Shown: one piece after another, positions 26,871 through 34,634 of the stretch
How the letters are laid out: each line of letters begins with the position of its first letter
Numbering within the stretch: position 1 is the first letter of the stretch
Assembly (NCBI GenBank): GCA_964553615.1
Contig: CAZKMA010000009.1
Coordinates: 1-64,000, forward strand
Source of the DNA: DATKUC01 sp964553615
GTDB lineage: Bacteria; Spirochaetota; Spirochaetia; DSM-27196; DATKUC01
Direction: 5' to 3'
DNA length: 64,000 nt
Translations under genes and position numbers: made by a program
Notes under the pieces: model-generated
Database searches by the model: none
Seen by the model: the letters and a program-made list of their open reading frames with translations, nothing else
Told to the model about the DNA's origin: nothing

Positions 26871-28151
26871 ATGGACAGATACATTATCGACGGAAGTTTC
26901 CCGCTCAAGGGTCGCACCAAGGCAAGTGGGAACAAGAATGCGGCTCTCCCCTGTCTCGCTGCCACTTTGCTCACTGATGAAACTGTGGTGCTCTCGAACA
27001 TACCGGAGATAGAGGACGTGCAGGTTGTAACCGAGATTCTGGAAACCCTCGGTTGCACGGTCGAGCATCGGTCCCCGGGGACCTTTGCCGTTACAACCCA
27101 CGATATCAGTCGAAACGACATACCAATTGAGCTTGCTCGGCGCATCCGCGCGTCCATTCTGTTTGCCGGTCCCATGCTTGCGCGCACCGGCAAAGTCGTC
27201 CTCCCTCCCCCGGGAGGCGACGTCATCGGACGCAGACGGTTGGATACCCATTTTCTTGCTCTGCAGAATCTCGGTGCGCGAATCGAGGCGGATGGCCAGT
27301 TCAAACTCACCACGAACAAACTGGTCGGAGACGATATTTTCCTCGATGAGGCGTCGGTAACGGCGACCGAAAACACCATCATGGCTGCAGTTCTCGCCGA
27401 AGGTCAGACGCGGATCGAAAACGCGGCCTCGGAACCGCACATACAGGATCTCTGCCGGCTGCTCATCGAAATGGGAGCGAAAATTACCGGAATAGGTTCG
27501 AACATCCTTTACATAGACGGGGTGAAGAAGCTCCATGGAGCGGAATATCGCATCGGTTCGGATTACATGGAAGTCGGTTCCTTTATCGGTCTTGCCGCAG
27601 TAACGCGGGGAGACATTGAGATCGACGATGCCTGCCCTTCTCAGTTGAAGATGACCAAGCTCGCCTTTGCGAAACTCGGTATTCACTGGGAACAGGAAGG
27701 AAACTCCATCCATGTCTCGGCCGGACAGACCCTCCGGGTCGTGCCCGACATGGGCGGACAGATACCGAAGATAGATGACGCACCCTGGCCCGGTTTTCCG
27801 CCGGATCTTGTGAGCATTATGCTGGTTGTCGCAACGCAGGTGGAGGGCACAATCCTTATCCACGAGAAGATGTTCGAATCCCGTATGTTCTTCGTCGACA
27901 AGCTCATCGGCATGGGAGCGCGCATCATCCTGTGCGATCCCCATCGATCCGTCGTTAACGGTCCGAGTCGACTACGCGGTTCCGACCTTGTCTCCCCGGA
28001 TGTCCGTGCCGGCATGGCAATGGTCATTGCCGCCTTGTGCGCGGAAGGGCAGAGCACCATTCAAAATGTATATCAGATCGAACGTGGCTACGAGAACCTC
28101 GAGCGGCGCCTGCAACTGCTCGGTGCGCGAATCAAGCGCGTGGAGGAATAG
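26871..28151 (+). CDS. murA: UDP-N-acetylglucosamine 1-carboxyvinyltransferase, Asp active-site variant
   Basis: 426 residues. It adds enolpyruvate to UDP-GlcNAc, the first committed step of peptidoglycan synthesis. The SGNKNAALPCLAA start (Lys22-Asn23) and overall length are typical. At the position of catalytic Cys115 of the E. coli enzyme (LPGGCTIG) this protein reads PPGGDVIG, so Asp117 replaces Cys. The same change in mycobacterial, chlamydial and Borrelia MurA removes the fosfomycin target. The ATG at 26871 begins the core; the frame continues far upstream as a shadow of the lipoprotein gene. It overlaps the convergent J-domain gene by 20 bases. Confidence 0.94.
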   Translation: MDRYIIDGSFPLKGRTKASGNKNAALPCLAATLLTDETVVLSNIPEIEDVQVVTEILETLGCTVEHRSPGTFAVTTHDISRNDIPIELARRIRASILFAGPMLARTGKVVLPPPGGDVIGRRRLDTHFLALQNLGARIEADGQFKLTTNKLVGDDIFLDEASVTATENTIMAAVLAEGQTRIENAASEPHIQDLCRLLIEMGAKITGIGSNILYIDGVKKLHGAEYRIGSDYMEVGSFIGLAAVTRGDIEIDDACPSQLKMTKLAFAKLGIHWEQEGNSIHVSAGQTLRVVPDMGGQIPKIDDAPWPGFPPDLVSIMLVVATQVEGTILIHEKMFESRMFFVDKLIGMGARIILCDPHRSVVNGPSRLRGSDLVSPDVRAGMAMVIAALCAEGQSTIQNVYQIERGYENLERRLQLLGARIKRVEE

Positions 28152-28944
28152 TCCGCTCCGGCACCGTTACGGAATCCCGGATCCGGAGGATGGTGTCGTA
28201 AGCAGTGCGGATCCGTATAAAGGCCGCCGCGGATGCCGCCCGCTGTCGTTCGTCCAGACTTCCGAGGGTGTCCGGATGAAACTGTGCCGCAAGCGTTCGG
28301 AAAACCGCCCGAATTTCGGCCGTCGCCGCGTCCGGCGGGACACCGAGGATTGCGTATGCATCTTTGAGCCCGCGATCATTCGCCTCCGCATCGATATTCA
28401 GCAATTCGAATAGCTTGCGCATCTCCTTCCGTATCTCTCCGGAGTCGGACCAGACCATGGCGGAAAGCAGCTCCGCTACCTCGCCGCGCCGGTATTCGCC
28501 GAAGGACACCGTAACGGAGTTCTCGGCTTCGTCCGTCAGATGTGCTTGCAGACAAAGTGCCAGCTCGGAAACGTTCAGCCCGGCAGACAGGCGCACCGCC
28601 TGATCAATTGAACGATTTATGAGGTGAGCCCGCCGGCGGAAATTGCGTGAAACCGGAGGACGTCGCAGAAATGCCCTGAGCAGATCGATCTGCCGCACCA
28701 GAACCGCTCCCTGGAGAACACAGGCATACACCACTACCCCGATCAGAGCGAGCGATGCGCGATCAATTCCGGGCGGAGCGCTTCCAAGCGGATTGAGAAA
28801 GAACCGCCGATACAGCGTCCGGTTCCGTCGTTCACGGAGAACCTGGTCAACAAGATACCCGATGACAAAGCCGAAGAGAACGCCGAACGGACCCGCAACG
28901 ATGCCCGCAGCGGCTCCAATCAGTCGCCCGAAAATTACCGGCAT
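28132..28944 (-). CDS. Membrane-anchored J-domain protein (DjlA-like)
   Basis: 270 residues. The N-terminus is a Gly-rich membrane segment (GAAAGIVAGPFGVLFGFVIG, about 10-30), with a second hydrophobic helix at about 62-80. A helical TerB-like region follows (about 85-190). The C-terminus is a J domain (about 190-258) with the HPD motif at 223-225. This is the order of DjlA. It should stimulate a DnaK-type chaperone at the inner membrane. It starts 2 bases before the end of the LptG-like gene's stop region on the same strand, so it belongs to the lptF/lptG-like unit; a role in envelope assembly is an inference from that. Confidence 0.82.
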   Translation of the reverse strand: MPVIFGRLIGAAAGIVAGPFGVLFGFVIGYLVDQVLRERRNRTLYRRFFLNPLGSAPPGIDRASLALIGVVVYACVLQGAVLVRQIDLLRAFLRRPPVSRNFRRRAHLINRSIDQAVRLSAGLNVSELALCLQAHLTDEAENSVTVSFGEYRRGEVAELLSAMVWSDSGEIRKEMRKLFELLNIDAEANDRGLKDAYAILGVPPDAATAEIRAVFRTLAAQFHPDTLGSLDERQRAASAAAFIRIRTAYDTILRIRDSVTVPERTIPPRA

Positions 28945-28946
28945 GG

Positions 28947-30668
28947 CTACTCCGTCGACTGCGCCGCGAGGGTCAGAAGCGCAAGTCCAAGGAGAACCGC
29001 CTGCGTGGCAACGAGCACCACGAGTGTAACCGTGAAGCCGGTATACAGCTGCAGGAATCCCAGAATCAGCCGAAATCCGTAGGTATACAGCCGGACGGCG
29101 TAATTGATAACGAATGGAACCACCGGGATGAGAAGCAGCGCAAGGAGCGGGGGCCTCGTCAGGTATCGGCTGCGCAACCTCCAGCCAAGACTGGTTGCAA
29201 AAAGTGACAAAACCACGAAACTGAACGGCATGAGCAGCCTGAGGAGAATCTCCAGATAGATGGGTTCCGGAGAGTACCCATACGAACGGAGCATCTTCAC
29301 CGATGTCCAGAGGGGCACCAGGCCAACCGATGCGAGATGACCGGACCCCGCTGCAATCATATCCAGATCCGACGGCGGAACAGCCAGCCGGAAAACCGGC
29401 CCGGTATCCTTCGGTATGGCCCCGGCATATACGGTCGGCTCAATGCGGTTGTCTGCGTCCTCCCGGTCTATCGCGCGCAGCACGAGGTGCTTTCCTATCA
29501 CCTTGCCATACGGTGCCTTCAGATGCAGCAGCACCTTACCGTCGGGAGAAATACGGAACAGTTCGACATCCATTGCATATATCCCCTGCGGGACGGTCAC
29601 GAGCTTCCCGAGGTAGAGAAACTCGGTGTATTTGTCGGTACGCCCATTCAGGAACAGGACCTGTTGAACACCCGGCAGCGACGCGATTCCGGTTACTTCG
29701 TCGGTGAAAAAGGAAATACGACGCACGGCTTCCTTCGCCGCTGCAAGGTATCTTTTCACGTCCGGGTCCTGGGGAACCTTCTGTGAGAGCGCCAGGAAGG
29801 TGTAGTAGGCATCTATCGACTTGTCCGACTCGAGGTCGAGAAACCCTTTTCGCTTCTGCTCGAAAATGCTCGCCTGCTCTTTCTGGAGCTTGGAAAGGTC
29901 GACCTGCTGTATCTTGTCCAGAGACCGGGACTGAAGGCGTCTGGCGTCCGGCAGCCCTGCGTCAGATTGGAGCGCCAGCGTCGCGTAATAGTAGGAAGAG
30001 AAGTAGTCCTCGTTCGTGAAATAGGTGTTCCCTCGCGCAAGAAGCTCCGGACCCGAGAGCCCGTCCGGCGCGCCTGTTACGGGAGGAACCGAATCAGCCT
30101 TCCTGCTGCCGGATTCAGGCCCGGGTTCCGAAAGAAGCCGGGCTCTCGCGCTTCGAAACAGTTCGTCGCCACGATCATCCAGCGGATTTATCGCTCGATA
30201 CTGAGTAGAGCGGGTAAGCGCGATCTGATACTTCCCGTCTTTCAACGCGGCAGTGGCAGTCTCAAGCAGTTCCCGGGAAAACGCGGTGTTGTAGGTGTAG
30301 GTGTCCAGTTGGAGCACCTTCTGCGGCATAATCCATTCCCGAGAAAACGCATACACAAGCGTCAGAAAGAGTAGAAGAACTATGGGTACCCTCACGAGAG
30401 ATGGAAAACTGGCGGACCGTCCGGCACCTACCCGAAGATCCATGTCGTGAATAAAGACCGAAAAACCGAGCAACAGCGCAGTACACTGCAGAGGAATCGC
30501 GTAATCGATCACATTCACGAGCGAGTTGTTGAACACCCATCCCCAATAGTAGATGGAGAGCACCTCACGTACGGGAAACTGAAAGAGTGAAAGAAAAAGG
30601 AAATACAGGAATCCGGCAAGATAGGTCAGGAACACGATCAGGACGATCCGGCTGCTCACTCTACTCAC
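28947..30668 (-). CDS. LptG/LptF-like permease with a large inserted domain
   Basis: 573 residues from a GTG at 30668 that follows GGGAG. Three N-terminal membrane helices (about 8-125), a long extracytoplasmic part and three C-terminal helices give the LptF/LptG (YjgP/YjgQ) outline. The beta-jellyroll-like part includes KLVTVPQGIYAMDVELFRIS. Compared with the usual 360 residues it has about 200 extra, at about 140-340, which read as helical, TPR-like pairs with a coiled-coil stretch (LSKLQKEQASIFEQKRKG). It overlaps the upstream partner by 8 bases. Assignment is by topology and faint sequence pattern, so it is tentative. Confidence 0.55.
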   Translation of the reverse strand: MSRVSSRIVLIVFLTYLAGFLYFLFLSLFQFPVREVLSIYYWGWVFNNSLVNVIDYAIPLQCTALLLGFSVFIHDMDLRVGAGRSASFPSLVRVPIVLLLFLTLVYAFSREWIMPQKVLQLDTYTYNTAFSRELLETATAALKDGKYQIALTRSTQYRAINPLDDRGDELFRSARARLLSEPGPESGSRKADSVPPVTGAPDGLSGPELLARGNTYFTNEDYFSSYYYATLALQSDAGLPDARRLQSRSLDKIQQVDLSKLQKEQASIFEQKRKGFLDLESDKSIDAYYTFLALSQKVPQDPDVKRYLAAAKEAVRRISFFTDEVTGIASLPGVQQVLFLNGRTDKYTEFLYLGKLVTVPQGIYAMDVELFRISPDGKVLLHLKAPYGKVIGKHLVLRAIDREDADNRIEPTVYAGAIPKDTGPVFRLAVPPSDLDMIAAGSGHLASVGLVPLWTSVKMLRSYGYSPEPIYLEILLRLLMPFSFVVLSLFATSLGWRLRSRYLTRPPLLALLLIPVVPFVINYAVRLYTYGFRLILGFLQLYTGFTVTLVVLVATQAVLLGLALLTLAAQSTE

Positions 30669-31629
30669 TGTCGATCTCCCGTTTCCACCGATCAAAGGGC
30701 GGCAGGAGGACGTTAATGACAAACAGGAAAAATCCGATCAGGAGAATACCCGCCGGGGCGACGTAGGAGACAAAACGCGGCTGCACGATGGCGGCTGCGA
30801 ATTCCCGAAACGAAGAGCTCTGGAGAAAGGTCCCGGCCGCGAGAAGCAACCGAAGCGCTGCGAACGCAAGGATGCCGTTGAAAAGCGGCCAACGCGTCAG
30901 ACGGATCAGGAACCAGAAGCCGGTCACACAGAACACGAACGCGAACACGGTACCAAGATACAGGGCGGAGTACCAGCGGGGTTGACCCCAGAAATAGTGT
31001 CCAAGCCCGCGTGCGTCCGCAAAGAGCGATTCGAGCACCGGCGCCGGTTGAAACATGTGCACGAAGGACGTTGCCGAATCGGCAATTCGGTACTCTCTCC
31101 CTGTTTCGGGTATTCGAATCTGATGTGTCTTCGGATCTACAAGCGCCTCATGGACCAGACGGAACCCCGGTTCTTCGCCGTGACGGTAAACCGTCACATT
31201 TGTGAGGCTCAACCCCACCACCGATTCGGCGTAGAGATAGTCCTCTCCGAATCGGTAAACAAGTTTCGAAACAACGGTGTGAGAGGGGGGAATAGTCGGA
31301 GATAGTGAGACTCGGACCGCCTGGACACCGTAAATTCCGGAAACAAGAGCGGCCCCCGAAACTGCAGTCAGCAGAAACAGTGCAGTGAAACGAAACCGGC
31401 TCACGTTGAGCACCGGGAAAAGGGCAACGACAATTGAGATAAGGACTGCAACCGGATACACCTCGTGCAATCCGTTCAGCATCACGATTGAGAACAGTCT
31501 GGTGGACAGGCCTCGGCCCGGAATGTACGCCGCTCCCCAGACGGAAAGCACGTACAGCCCCACCAGCAGAGCCGTGGTGAGCAGGCACACCAGGACGAAG
31601 CGAACGGGTACCAGGACTGCACTTTTCAC
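30661..31629 (-). CDS. LptF/LptG-like permease
   Basis: About 322 residues from a GTG at 31629. Three N-terminal membrane helices, a soluble part of about 140 residues and three C-terminal helices reproduce the YjgP/YjgQ layout; the segment EDYLYAESVVGLSLTNVTVYRH recalls the 'tyr-x-x-leu-x-asn-v-t-i-y' pattern of that family's periplasmic jellyroll. In other bacteria LptF and LptG couple the LptB ATPase to lipid export. Spirochaetes of this type often lack classic LPS, so the exported lipid is open. No ribosome site precedes the GTG, and a promoter lies only 8 bases upstream. GTG at 31647 is an alternative start. Confidence 0.6.
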   Translation of the reverse strand: MKSAVLVPVRFVLVCLLTTALLVGLYVLSVWGAAYIPGRGLSTRLFSIVMLNGLHEVYPVAVLISIVVALFPVLNVSRFRFTALFLLTAVSGAALVSGIYGVQAVRVSLSPTIPPSHTVVSKLVYRFGEDYLYAESVVGLSLTNVTVYRHGEEPGFRLVHEALVDPKTHQIRIPETGREYRIADSATSFVHMFQPAPVLESLFADARGLGHYFWGQPRWYSALYLGTVFAFVFCVTGFWFLIRLTRWPLFNGILAFAALRLLLAAGTFLQSSSFREFAAAIVQPRFVSYVAPAGILLIGFFLFVINVLLPPFDRWKREIDSE

Positions 31630-31637
31630 AACGGCTG

Positions 31638-31666
31638 ATCGTAACACGGCGCATGGACTCTTGCAA
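31638..31666 (-). promoter_or_regulatory. Predicted promoter of the LptF-like operon
   Basis: TTGCAA (31666-31661), a 17-base spacer and TACGAT (31643-31638) on the minus strand. The -10 box ends 8 bases before the GTG at 31629, which implies a leaderless message. Confidence 0.35.
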
Positions 31667-31734
31667 GCGGACCAATAAAGCGTTACCCGGTCACAAGATA
31701 TGAGTATATCTGTGGGGTTTTCCGCATTCAATAC

Positions 31735-31748
31735 ACAGGTTATCCACA
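31735..31748 (+). promoter_or_regulatory. DnaA box within a 14-bp repeat (copy 1)
   Basis: ACAGGTTATCCACA, which contains a perfect TTATCCACA DnaA box at 31740-31748. The same 14 bases recur at 31960. The enclosing gap (31630-31994) is AT-richer than its surroundings and holds no ORF I trust; one further near-match (TGTGAAGAA, 31812-31820) is in the opposite orientation. Confidence 0.6.
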
Positions 31749-31959
31749 GGGTGCGGGACGCGTGTCCGCATTCTTCCCATTTGCAGTAATTCTGCGCCGA
31801 AACGAGTTTTTTGTGAAGAAAGGCATTGACTCTGATTAAACCGTTTGTCAATAAGGAGTTATTGGATTCCCGGGAAAATGCCGGTTGAAAACTACGATTC
31901 TGTACCCCATATATCCTACAAGGATGTGTAGCGGATAGGCTGAATCTATTGTTTTATTA

Positions 31960-31973
31960 ACAGGTTATCCACA
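31960..31973 (+). promoter_or_regulatory. DnaA box within a 14-bp repeat (copy 2)
   Basis: Identical to the copy at 31735, same orientation, 225 bases apart; perfect TTATCCACA at 31965-31973, flanked by the AT-rich GTTTTATTAA. It lies just beyond the stop of the response-regulator gene. Confidence 0.6.
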
Positions 31974-31994
31974 ACCAATGTGGTACGTATATTG

Positions 31995-32663
31995 CTAAAA
32001 CAGGCAGTAGCCCTGACCATGAGCCGTCTCTATCAGCTCACCGTTGCCCGGGGGGACCACCACATGCAGCTTTTTTCGTATGTGAGACACATGCATATCC
32101 ACCACACGTGAGTCAGGCGCTTCGCGCCCCCACAGCGCAAAATAGAGCGCCTGCCGGGTAACAACCCCGCCTCGATGCCGCGCAAGCATTGCCAGTATGC
32201 GATATTCGGGATAAGAGAGCGGGAGCTCACCAAGCGGACCGACAACACGGTCACGAAGTACGCTCAATGCCCCCCATGCATAGCCGATCCGCACTTCGAA
32301 AGCCTGCCGCGAGACCCGTGCCCAGAGTTCCTCTGCGTCCCAGGGCTCGCGAAGGTAGTCACAGCAGCCAAGAATGAACGCTTCCGATATGGCAGACGAG
32401 CCGCCATACGCTATGACCGGAGTACCCTCGACATTTGAAGTTTCGAAAAGTGTGTACATCCATCGGACAGGCAGCACAACGACGTCACCCGGTCCGTCTT
32501 CGATGTCGACTTGATTGATTGCGTCGCTACCGTCAGGCGTGTCGCCGTAAACAACCTGAACCGAGGCAGGAAGCCCCCCGCGTTGGAAAAAAAACCGGAC
32601 GCTCTCGCCCAGCGGACGATCGTCCGTTAGAAGAAGGACAACAGGATCATCCACCTGCCTCAT
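31995..32663 (-). CDS. OmpR/PhoB-like regulator with a degenerate receiver domain
   Basis: 222 residues. The C-terminal half (about 140-222) is a winged helix of the OmpR type (ILAMLARHRGGVVTRQALYFALWG, then VVDMHVSHIRKKL). The N-terminal half keeps the receiver outline and an acidic pair (Asp14, Asp15), but the phosphoacceptor strand reads GDVVVLPVRW, with Pro65 about where Asp should be. It is thus probably not controlled by phosphorylation. Its start overlaps pspA by 17 bases, so it is translated with the envelope-stress genes and may regulate them. No kinase gene is adjacent. Confidence 0.78.
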   Translation of the reverse strand: MRQVDDPVVLLLTDDRPLGESVRFFFQRGGLPASVQVVYGDTPDGSDAINQVDIEDGPGDVVVLPVRWMYTLFETSNVEGTPVIAYGGSSAISEAFILGCCDYLREPWDAEELWARVSRQAFEVRIGYAWGALSVLRDRVVGPLGELPLSYPEYRILAMLARHRGGVVTRQALYFALWGREAPDSRVVDMHVSHIRKKLHVVVPPGNGELIETAHGQGYCLF

Positions 32664-33456
32664 CGTGCATTTTCCGTTTCAGCTCCTCGAGCGCCTCATC
32701 GCCGGAAGGATTCTCAGTCCCGCCACTTTTCTGGGAGGATTGGTCCGTTGCGGCGTCTCCTCCCTGTGCGGTCTTCGGTCCCTCAATGGACATGCGTTTT
32801 TTCAGATCATCGAGCAGCAAATCGGCACTCGAGCTTCCGCTCTCCAGTGCCTTGAATTGAGAGTCCAGGTCGGAATCCTTTCTCATGTCGTCCAGCTCGC
32901 CCATGGCGTCAGCCTCGGCCTCTATCTGATCAACCCTGGCGGTCATTCGATCAAACACCTCAAATGCCGAAGTGTCGGACATGCCGCCCATGGTCTGCTG
33001 AATCTTCTTCTGAGCTTCCGCCCGCTTTGCACGTGCTATAAGCAGGTTTTTCTTCCGCTGCGCCTCCTCGATCTTCTGCTGCAGTCCGCGAAGAGCTTCC
33101 TTGAGCTTCTCGACGGACTGATGCTGCGCTTCCCATTGCTGCTGATACTGGTTCGAATAGTTTTCGTATTCCTGCTTGCGCAGAAGTGCCTCTCTTGCAA
33201 GATCGTCTTTTCCGGCACGGACCGCAAGCATTGCCTTGCGCTCCCACTCCTGGGTTTGAGCGCGATTCTGCCCGATCTCCCGTTCGAGACGTTTTTCATC
33301 CGCAATTGAAGACGCAACGCTTTTTTTTGCTTCTATGAGCTGCTGATTCATGTCCACAATCAGCTGATTCAGCATTTTTTCCGGGTTTTCAGCCTTGCTG
33401 ATCATATCGTTCAGGTTGGACTTAACCACCCGTCTGAATCGGTCAAAGATACCCAT
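32647..33456 (-). CDS. pspA: PspA/IM30 family envelope-stress protein
   Basis: 269 residues, almost entirely helical coiled coil. The N-terminus MGIFDRFRRVVKSNLNDMISKAENPEKML is the classic PspA membrane-binding amphipathic start, and the central DLAREALLRKQEYE pattern is typical. It lengthens the usual PspA core by a Ser/Gly/Gln-rich linker and a final short helix (EALEELKRKMHDE). PspA coats and protects stressed inner membrane and remodels it as ESCRT-III-like rods. No pspB or pspC is present; the partners here are a YbjN-like protein, a STAS protein and a regulator. AAGGAGG precedes the ATG. Confidence 0.92.
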   Translation of the reverse strand: MGIFDRFRRVVKSNLNDMISKAENPEKMLNQLIVDMNQQLIEAKKSVASSIADEKRLEREIGQNRAQTQEWERKAMLAVRAGKDDLAREALLRKQEYENYSNQYQQQWEAQHQSVEKLKEALRGLQQKIEEAQRKKNLLIARAKRAEAQKKIQQTMGGMSDTSAFEVFDRMTARVDQIEAEADAMGELDDMRKDSDLDSQFKALESGSSSADLLLDDLKKRMSIEGPKTAQGGDAATDQSSQKSGGTENPSGDEALEELKRKMHDEAGG

Positions 33457-33468
33457 TACAAGGCCTCC

Positions 33469-33849
33469 TTACATATTCCTGTACTTGGAAAGTATTGGAT
33501 AGTGCTGTGCGAGGGCAAGTCCTATTGCGTCGAGTGATGCCTGGAACTCTTCGTAATCCATAGTATCGAACTCCAGGGTGTCAAACAGGATAATGTGGTC
33601 CTCTTCAATTGCATAGGCTCCGTGCACCATATCCGCATTCAGCCGCAGAAGTTCTTCGTACAGCTCCGGCCTGTGCTCCGGCGGTGTCTCCATGACCTTC
33701 GCACGAATGGTTACCAGAGAATCCTGTGCGAACACCAGCACATTTCCCAGCCCTTTTTCGCTGTCATTGATGAGCCAGACGTTCTCACTTACTTCCTCAT
33801 GGGTCAAGGATAGATTGATCATGTACCCTTCGATTTTTGATTTAACCAT
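33469..33849 (-). CDS. YbjN-like small protein
   Basis: 126 residues, cytoplasmic, acidic, alpha/beta, with the outline of the YbjN/CesT-like chaperone fold (FAQDSLVTIRAKVMETPPEHRPELYEELLRLNAD). The ATG at 33849 is fixed by a strong AGAAGGAG 5-8 bases upstream; the open frame to 33912 lacks one. It lies 12 bases before pspA, an association I know from other phyla, where YbjN-like proteins accompany PspA. It could act as an adaptor or chaperone that controls PspA. A palindrome (33862-33880) lies just upstream. Confidence 0.7.
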   Translation of the reverse strand: MVKSKIEGYMINLSLTHEEVSENVWLINDSEKGLGNVLVFAQDSLVTIRAKVMETPPEHRPELYEELLRLNADMVHGAYAIEEDHIILFDTLEFDTMDYEEFQASLDAIGLALAQHYPILSKYRNM

Positions 33850-33861
33850 GGGAACTCCTTC

Positions 33862-33880
33862 TGTGATTGAGCGTATCACA
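33862..33880. promoter_or_regulatory. Inverted repeat before the YbjN-like gene
   Basis: TGTGAT, 7 bases, ATCACA: a perfect 6+6 inverted repeat just upstream of the ribosome site. A second perfect stem (CGGCTC/GAGCCG, 33901-33906 and 33915-33920) lies further upstream, so the 103-base intercistronic region is structured. Confidence 0.4.
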
Positions 33881-33952
33881 CCTGACTGCGCAGCAGCGCG
33901 CGGCTCACCCACCGGAGCCGTGGCTGCGGCAAAATTCGATATCGATGCAGAC

Positions 33953-34504
33953 TCAGCCCAGGAAGACCTGACCCGAGTTGTCGATTGCGAGGATAGTCTT
34001 GCACTCTGAACAGCGGAATCGACCCGCCTTTGTTGCCTTCAGTTTCTTCGAACATATTGGACACTTGAAGATCTTCGGAAAGACGTCGGACTCGACGGAA
34101 ACCCCTCCCTTGGCAAAAAATTCCACCGCTTCGTCGAGATTGTCCTTGATATTGAAGAACTGGGAGAATCCGAGCAACTGGAATACTTCGTACACCTTCG
34201 GCTGGATCTCCAGCAGGACAAGGTCTCCCCCGCGCGGCTTCACGGCCTTGAGAAATGCGGTAAATGAACCTATACCGGTACTCGAAACATAGTTGAGCCC
34301 GCCGCAATGGAAGATGAGCCTCGTAAAACCCGACTCGATCGCACGATTCACGCGCTTCTGAAAGAAGTTGGAGTTATACGTATCGATGTATCCGGTCAGG
34401 AAGAGAATCAGCGACCCATCGACCGAGTCCACCTTCTGCAGACGAATCTTGAGGCTTTCATCTTTTTCTTCGTCGAATCCCGGAACGATGTCGTTGTTGC
34501 TCAT
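33953..34504 (-). CDS. STAS-domain protein with a C-terminal zinc ribbon
   Basis: 183 residues. Residues 18-130 are a STAS domain of the anti-sigma antagonist type; the phosphorylation loop reads NYVSSTGIGS with Ser74/Ser75 at the expected place. The C-terminus (145-175) is a four-Cys zinc ribbon with Cys148, Cys151, Cys165 and Cys168 (CPIC...CSEC). I do not know this combination as a standard family. It might bind an anti-sigma kinase and read metal or nucleic acid through the ribbon. It is the first gene of the run with YbjN-like, pspA and the degenerate regulator, behind its own good promoter. Confidence 0.8.
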   Translation of the reverse strand: MSNNDIVPGFDEEKDESLKIRLQKVDSVDGSLILFLTGYIDTYNSNFFQKRVNRAIESGFTRLIFHCGGLNYVSSTGIGSFTAFLKAVKPRGGDLVLLEIQPKVYEVFQLLGFSQFFNIKDNLDEAVEFFAKGGVSVESDVFPKIFKCPICSKKLKATKAGRFRCSECKTILAIDNSGQVFLG

Positions 34505-34587
34505 GGCTCCCCTTCAATCTGCTGGAGCAGTGTCTGCAAGAGCAGCATGCTCAGAGCTCACTGGATATTTTTACATGAGAAGGTCTC

Positions 34588-34601
34588 GAGAAGATCTTCT
34601 C
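34588..34601. promoter_or_regulatory. 14-bp palindrome at the start point of the STAS promoter
   Basis: GAGAAGATCTTCTC, perfectly symmetric, 4 bases downstream of the -10 box. A third GAGAAG copy is at 34577-34582, 11 bases away. The position over the transcription start suits a repressor site. Confidence 0.45.
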
Positions 34602-34605
34602 CCTA

Positions 34606-34634
34606 ATAGTATTAGTCGGACGATTCTTTGTCAA
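34606..34634 (-). promoter_or_regulatory. Predicted sigma-70 promoter of the STAS-YbjN-PspA operon
   Basis: On the minus strand: TTGACA (34634-34629, perfect), a 17-base spacer, and TACTAT (34611-34606). The leader to the STAS ATG is about 95 bases. The -35 box overlaps the last codon and stop of the SDR gene. Confidence 0.65.

Noticed and set aside
26763..27944. 393-codon ORF antisense to murA
   Set aside because: It lies opposite a clear MurA, with irregular composition and no domain; a shadow frame.
31630..31994. A confident oriC call
   Set aside because: Only two perfect boxes, no dnaA, dnaN, rpmH or gyrB nearby and no clear switch in gene orientation; kept only as a finding.
33862..33880. 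TGTGAT...ATCACA as a CRP site
   Set aside because: The half-sites are too far apart (9 rather than 6 bases between TGTGA and TCACA).
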